A DNA stretch of 64,000 nucleotides from a virus: the IMG/VR virus record IMGVR_UViG_3300044568_003163, positions 202,879 to 266,878 of that record; one strand, 5' to 3'. Both the position numbers and the translations under genes were made by a program. The notes under the pieces are model-generated. The model was given only the letters and a program-made list of their open reading frames with translations, made no database searches and was not told where the DNA came from. Below are positions 60,249-64,000 of the stretch, piece after piece. Numbering within the stretch: position 1 is the first letter of the stretch; every line of letters starts with the position of its first letter.

Positions 60249-61442
60249 CTAGAATAATCCACCAATCGTATATGCTAATGAAGGATGCAAAGGAGGCAAT
60301 CCAGCAGGAACAATGATTCGATTAAGAGGATCTAGAATAGTTTTTTGGAATTGATGTTCGAGGTCCATCTTAGGTGCAAATTCAATAGGATAATTTCCAG
60401 AAGTATAGGCAAATACATCGCAGAATTGATCTGATGAATGATACCATTTTACTTTGTCACCAGCTTGTATTAGTTGATATTTACCTTTTAATTTAGCATC
60501 CTGATTAAGCAAATAGTTATGATAACCGCCTGCTCTGACGTGAATTGGACAACCTGATTTCATTTCAAAGGACGTTTGGTCGTTGATAATGAATTTATTG
60601 TAATCAGAGATTCCTCGAGACATTGATATTTTTTCAATGTTTGAAAGTTTAAACTCTTTCTTAATTTCTTTGATAATTTTTACTAATTCAGCATTATCTT
60701 TTGGTGTGATTTTTTTCTTTGTGAAAATAAATCTTACGGCATCGGTGAGTTTTTGTCTACAAAATACCGGAGTTGATGATTGAATAATCTCTAGACCAGT
60801 AGTTTTCACATAGGATAGATTATCATAATCTTTACCATCTTTCCAGATGATGTTTTGGATGTATTTCTTTTTAGCAACCCATATTGCATTTTCTGCAATT
60901 GTTTCTAGTTCGAAATCTAAGTAATTTTCAGTATTACGTTGTTTTGCATAATCGTCTAATACCTTTTTGATATATGCAGCAAGTCGATTTGCGTTAATAT
61001 TTAATACGAAATCCTTAACTGTACCTTGCCAATCGACGGAATCCATAACTTCTTCGAAAATAAGATAACCGGAATCGGTATCGGTGTATTTCCATACCTG
61101 ACCTTTGATTGGTTTTACTTGAACGCCTTCGGGAACACCTAACTTTTCTAATAAAGCTCGGTCTTTATGAAAGAATTCTTTAAAGTACTTGTCAACCATT
61201 ACTTCAGTAAAACGAATAGCATCTTGTCCTTGTAATGTTACAGTTTCAGCAATTGCAATATTATAGAAATGAAAGTACTCGTTAGCGAATGCACCATAAA
61301 TTGAATTAATGATTAGCTTTATTGCCTGTTCAGAAGATGCACATCGTAAGGATTCATTTTTAAATTCATTTAGTTCTTCAGGACTTAAAGTCGAGAAATC
61401 TAAATTTTGTATATCTTCTAAGGTAAGTTTTTCTATATTCAT
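60249..61442 (-). CDS. gp43: DNA polymerase gp43, C-terminal half (split gene)
   Basis: 397 residues that begin just before motif B (IKLIINSIYGAFANE, 41-55) and continue through motif C (YTDTDS, 119-124), the KKKYIQNI thumb-palm motif and a C-terminal LAYTIGGLF that resembles the clamp-binding tail of T4 gp43 (SLDFLFG). The exonuclease domain and motif A (DxxSLYP) are absent, so the polymerase is split between motifs A and B. The N-terminal half is not in this window. An FkbM methyltransferase gene sits directly upstream, perhaps part of the event that separated the halves. A GCATATAACTTAAATATG element runs into the start codon. Confidence 0.9.
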   Translation of the reverse strand: MNIEKLTLEDIQNLDFSTLSPEELNEFKNESLRCASSEQAIKLIINSIYGAFANEYFHFYNIAIAETVTLQGQDAIRFTEVMVDKYFKEFFHKDRALLEKLGVPEGVQVKPIKGQVWKYTDTDSGYLIFEEVMDSVDWQGTVKDFVLNINANRLAAYIKKVLDDYAKQRNTENYLDFELETIAENAIWVAKKKYIQNIIWKDGKDYDNLSYVKTTGLEIIQSSTPVFCRQKLTDAVRFIFTKKKITPKDNAELVKIIKEIKKEFKLSNIEKISMSRGISDYNKFIINDQTSFEMKSGCPIHVRAGGYHNYLLNQDAKLKGKYQLIQAGDKVKWYHSSDQFCDVFAYTSGNYPIEFAPKMDLEHQFQKTILDPLNRIIVPAGLPPLHPSLAYTIGGLF

Positions 61443-61460
61443 ATTTAAGTTATATGCAAT

Positions 61461-62159
61461 TTATTGTCTTTGGAATTTCCAAATAGATGCAAGATGTTTA
61501 TTGAAGACTCTTATTACACGCTCTTCACCGTGACCAAATAATTTAGTAAATCTATCTCCAATTCGCATATTCCATTCAATGCCATATTCTTTGTCTCGGT
61601 CTAAGTGCAATTCAACATAAAATATTCTAACGCCATCAAATACTGAATCTTCGACGTTATTAAGAATATCAATTTCAGCACCTTCAATATCCATTTTGAT
61701 GATAGTAGGTTTTATTCTTTTAACTTCTTCGGTAAAAGAAATAGTAGGAACAGTTACTTCAATTTGAGTTTTTACTCTTCGTTTATACATTGAAGCAGTA
61801 ACATGGCAACATTTAGCCGCATCGTTCAAGTACATTGTCAATGTTCCGTTATTCGTAGATATAGCAGAATTAGAAATTTCACAATTAGCATAACCGTTTA
61901 CTTCTACATTCATCTTTAAAATATCAAATGTATCTGGTATTGGTTCATAGCTATAAATTTTACCTACCTTATTTGCAAATCTTAATGGTATATCACCCAT
62001 ATTAGCACCAACATCCATCATTACATCTTCCTGAGTTAAATTAGGAAGTTTGTATTGATTTTCTAAGTAAGCATATAAGTCAGATGAGTTTTCTCGATAA
62101 TAAATTCGAGTACCATCTTTTACCTCTTTTAGCATTAAGTTTCTTTCGTACTTACTCAT
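61461..62159 (-). CDS. FkbM-family methyltransferase
   Basis: 232 residues of Rossmann-type SAM methyltransferase: MMDVGANMGDIPLRFA (SAM motif I, about 48-63), YSYEPIPDTFDILKMNV (motif II), and TIIKMDIEGAEIDIL (about 150-164), the FkbM hallmark. FkbM enzymes O-methylate sugars or small molecules. Its insertion between clamp gp45 and the polymerase half is unusual. Substrate unknown; glycan, nucleotide or host metabolite are all possible. Confidence 0.85.
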   Translation of the reverse strand: MSKYERNLMLKEVKDGTRIYYRENSSDLYAYLENQYKLPNLTQEDVMMDVGANMGDIPLRFANKVGKIYSYEPIPDTFDILKMNVEVNGYANCEISNSAISTNNGTLTMYLNDAAKCCHVTASMYKRRVKTQIEVTVPTISFTEEVKRIKPTIIKMDIEGAEIDILNNVEDSVFDGVRIFYVELHLDRDKEYGIEWNMRIGDRFTKLFGHGEERVIRVFNKHLASIWKFQRQ

Positions 62160-62163
62160 GGCA

Positions 62164-62910
62164 TTAATCTAATATAGCTAAATTTAAAGCAATTTTAGAA
62201 TTTGATTCAGTAGAAATAAGCAAGATTTTGTTTTCACATACAACTGCATCGTATGTTTCTTTGTCGACTCTTGCTAAGAAAGATTTGAAAATTGCTGAAG
62301 GTGCATTTACGGTTTTGACATGGTCGTCGATAATGATATCGAAAGATTCTGATTTTACATGAACACCTTGTTCATCTGAATAAATTGTAAACAATTCGCT
62401 TTTATCTAAGGTTTGTAGTGATAAAAGTTTATTGAAATCTTCGGATGCAAGTTTGAATTTGAATTTTTCTGAAGATGTATCAAAGGCTCTTTTGATTTGG
62501 TCTTCGGACATTGCAGTGAAACCTAAAGAAATATCTTGACAATATACTTCAATTTTAAGTTGGTTATCTCTAAAGATAATTTTTTCGGCATATACAATAC
62601 CATCATCTTCATCTTTAAATGCGCTAATTTCGGCAGTTAAATTATGTGGATCGAAATATCCAAGACAATTTAATAATTTTTGGCCAGAGTGAAACGACAA
62701 TTTAATCGTTTCGGTTAGCGGTGTATCGAAGGTAAATACATCTTTTGCTGGTAGGTGAATTGATTTTACAACATCTTTAGTTGGTGTAAATACACTTGAC
62801 CATACATGGTCTGGATCTACGTTTAAGTAAATCGACGTATCCATCAATAACATCTTCTTACATAGAGACATTAAATTAGGAACAGATACTTTAGTAATTT
62901 TTATTTTCAT
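62164..62910 (-). CDS. gp45: Sliding clamp gp45
   Basis: 248 residues (T4: 228). The two-domain, all alpha/beta pattern of clamp proteins: FKFKLASEDFNKLLSL near 148-163, a GVHVKSESFDIII turn, and DAVVCENKILLISTESNSKIALNLAIL at the C-terminus, which matches the last strands of T4-like clamps. It tethers the polymerase and, in T4, activates late transcription with gp55 and gp33. A GGCATATAACAAATAACC element lies about 20 bases upstream. Confidence 0.8.
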   Translation of the reverse strand: MKIKITKVSVPNLMSLCKKMLLMDTSIYLNVDPDHVWSSVFTPTKDVVKSIHLPAKDVFTFDTPLTETIKLSFHSGQKLLNCLGYFDPHNLTAEISAFKDEDDGIVYAEKIIFRDNQLKIEVYCQDISLGFTAMSEDQIKRAFDTSSEKFKFKLASEDFNKLLSLQTLDKSELFTIYSDEQGVHVKSESFDIIIDDHVKTVNAPSAIFKSFLARVDKETYDAVVCENKILLISTESNSKIALNLAILD

Positions 62911-62959
62911 TCTTTAAATGTTAAGGTTATTTGTTATATGCCATTTTTAGATATTTGGT

Positions 62960-63205
62960 TTATTCTTCGTAATGCGCAAGAGATTTCATAAAACTTCCAG
63001 GAGCAAGTTGAGCAAATTTCATATACGAATCCCAATGCCCTTGAATTTGAAATGTGTAATAACCGTTAGGGTCATCAAATTCATTTAGAATTTCTACTTT
63101 GAATTTCCAATCACAATGAGCATCGTCGTTTAGATAATCAACATACTCTTCGAATTTTTCTCGATCTTCAGGCAGAATGCCTACGTAATACTCTACTTTT
63201 GCCAT
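62960..63205 (-). CDS. Hypothetical protein, 81 aa
   Basis: Start at MAKVEYYVGIL (63205), one base after the upstream stop; the more upstream Met would overlap the neighbour by over 100 bases. Small alpha/beta protein (REKFEEYVDYLND, WKFKVEILNEF). Function unknown. Confidence 0.6.
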   Translation of the reverse strand: MAKVEYYVGILPEDREKFEEYVDYLNDDAHCDWKFKVEILNEFDDPNGYYTFQIQGHWDSYMKFAQLAPGSFMKSLAHYEE

Positions 63206-63206
63206 A

Positions 63207-63572
63207 TTATTTAGTTTCTTCGTTTTCTTCATAATCATCATACCAAGCGAAATTATCTTCTTCTTGATCGTAATCGTATTCAACACAAGGCCAAGGTCTG
63301 CCTTTCTCGTCAAGTTTTACCCAAACTTTATCTTCGAGTGTAATAGGACCTAAATATGCATCTCCTTCTTGTACAACCCATTTCCAATCTACTCCTTCAA
63401 TTCCTTCTGGATTTTCACCATATTCACCTTTTACATATTCCCAATTACATGAACACCCCATACTATCTACTGAAGATATGCAATCATCACATAAAAACGG
63501 ATTAGCACCGCTCGAATATCCAGGTGCATAACACCATTTAGCTGGTTTGCCGCAATCACAATGTTTTGCCAT
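63207..63572 (-). CDS. Cys-rich acidic protein, 121 aa
   Basis: The N-terminal 45 residues have seven Cys in CxC, CxxC and spaced pairs (CDCGKPAKWC...CDDCISS...GCSC), a likely treble-clef or rubredoxin-like zinc site. The C-terminal part is very acidic (DYDQEEDNFAWYDDYEENEE). The acidic tail could mimic DNA. Not recognised. Promoter-like TCATATAACTTAAAAATAAAATAG lies immediately upstream. Confidence 0.65.
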   Translation of the reverse strand: MAKHCDCGKPAKWCYAPGYSSGANPFLCDDCISSVDSMGCSCNWEYVKGEYGENPEGIEGVDWKWVVQEGDAYLGPITLEDKVWVKLDEKGRPWPCVEYDYDQEEDNFAWYDDYEENEETK

Positions 63573-63604
63573 ACTATTTTATTTTTAAGTTATATGAAGA
63601 CAAC

Positions 63605-63638
63605 AAAAGCGAAAATCAACTAAATGACTTTCGCTTTA
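63605..63638 (-). terminator. Terminator after nrdA
   Basis: AAAGCGAAA.TCA pairs with TGACTTTCGCTTT, with one G-U wobble on the minus strand; T follows. It lies 25 bases past the nrdA stop codon. Confidence 0.7.
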
Positions 63639-63662
63639 AATTTGTTAACAATTTTAATTTTA

Positions 63663-64000
63663 TTAGCTGTGACATGAAGCACAATCTAAAATATCTCTAG
63701 CAAAAGATTGAGCAGAACTTTGACTAAATTGATAGTATAAAGTTTTAACTCCTTCTTCGTGGGCATAAAGATACAATGCATTAATATCCTTAGCCGAAAC
63801 TGATGGATGTATCATTAAATTTAATGATTGTGATTGGTCAATGAATTTCTGTCTTTGAGCCGCTTGTAGTACTATTTCTTTTGGAGAGATTTCAACAAAA
63901 GATTTAAAAACTTCTTTAGTAGGAAAGTCTAAATGTTGAACACTTCCGTCTCTTTTTAATATTCCTTCCCAAACATCTGGAGTATTTAAACTGTATTTGT
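63663..64000 (-). CDS. nrdA: Ribonucleotide reductase alpha subunit, C-terminus (NrdA)
   Basis: The last 112 residues of a class I ribonucleotide reductase large subunit; the rest lies beyond the window. Visible family features: the AAQRQKFIDQSQSLNLM segment, the EGVKTLYYQFSQSS helix and the C-terminal redox pair in DCASCHS (CxxC), which passes electrons from thioredoxin or glutaredoxin to the active site. It makes dNDPs for phage DNA synthesis. Closed by the terminator at 63605-63638. Confidence 0.9.
   Translation of the reverse strand, partial: KYSLNTPDVWEGILKRDGSVQHLDFPTKEVFKSFVEISPKEIVLQAAQRQKFIDQSQSLNLMIHPSVSAKDINALYLYAHEEGVKTLYYQFSQSSAQSFARDILDCASCHS

Noticed and set aside
1-64000. tRNA genes, CRISPR arrays, integrase, transposase
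   Set aside because: I looked for cloverleaf-like segments, regular short repeats with spacers and recombinase motifs on both strands and found none I could support.

Overview
The window is part of the genome of a large, strictly lytic, T4-related myovirus, most likely infecting a member of the Bacteroidota (Flavobacteriia-like). Grounds for the T4 relationship: recognisable counterparts of T4 gp4, gp15 (tentative), gp16, gp17, gp18, gp19, gp20, gp21, gp23, gp26, gp39/60, gp52, gp41, gp43 (C-terminal half), gp44, gp45, gp46, gp47, gp55, UvsX, RNase H and NrdA. Grounds for the host: very AT-rich DNA, start codons preceded by A-rich leaders rather than Shine-Dalgarno sequences, promoters with a TAnnTTTG-like box, and lipoproteins whose residues after the lipidated Cys resemble Bacteroidota surface-export signals. 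All 76 genes I support lie on the minus strand, so transcription runs from high to low coordinates. I saw no tRNA, CRISPR array, insertion sequence or integrase.

Layout in transcription order. 64000-54160: nrdA C-terminus, two small proteins, sliding clamp, an FkbM methyltransferase, the C-terminal half of a split family-B DNA polymerase, UvsX, gp41-like helicase, gp47 and gp46. 54125-39905: a gp15-like protein, a run of proteins with a shared N-terminal tag, a gp55-like late sigma factor, gp4, a gp2-region protein, portal gp20, a prohead protease fused to a scaffold-like coiled coil (gp21-22), and major capsid protein gp23. 39797-34507: membrane and coiled-coil proteins, a RimK-like ATP-grasp/protease and more tagged proteins. 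34414-25845: small genes, clamp loader gp44, a collagen-like protein, RNase H, an Fpg-like glycosylase and many short unknowns. 25798-15303: XhlA-like protein, a large structural protein, terminase subunits gp16 and gp17 with a polysaccharide deacetylase between them, oversized tail sheath gp18, tube gp19 and a small holin. 15225-10361: two CAP-domain lipoproteins and topoisomerase II (gp39/60 and gp52). 10168-1: baseplate/chaperone proteins, a 1942-residue repeat-built tape measure, PhoH, a tagged ART-like protein and a degenerate metallophosphoesterase.

The most striking system is a set of at least 13 proteins that share an N-terminal peptide of the form M-(K)-x-L-x-(T/S)-(F/Y)-x-(E/D)-F-(I/V/L)-N-E. 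It resembles the capsid-targeting peptide of T4 internal proteins (IPIII starts MKTYQEFIAEA) and ends in the (I/L)-x-E pattern cut by the gp21 prohead protease, which is encoded here. This suggests an unusually rich cargo of proteins packaged in the head and delivered with the DNA, including a RimK-like ligase and a possible ADP-ribosyltransferase comparable in role to T4 Alt.

Two regulatory systems are visible. Structural and tagged genes are preceded by TATAAATA/GATATATAnTAAAA elements, matching the T4 late promoter and the gp55-like gene. A separate group of small, rnh and topoisomerase-region genes has a TTATATTTR box followed by a TAATTAAA leader. Five of these seven carry a dyad, GTTAATAAC, exactly 49 or 59 bp upstream, a one-helical-turn difference that points to an activator site. 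A possible +1 frameshift (CTT-TAA after GGAG) joins the gp26-like gene to the small gene just before the tape measure.
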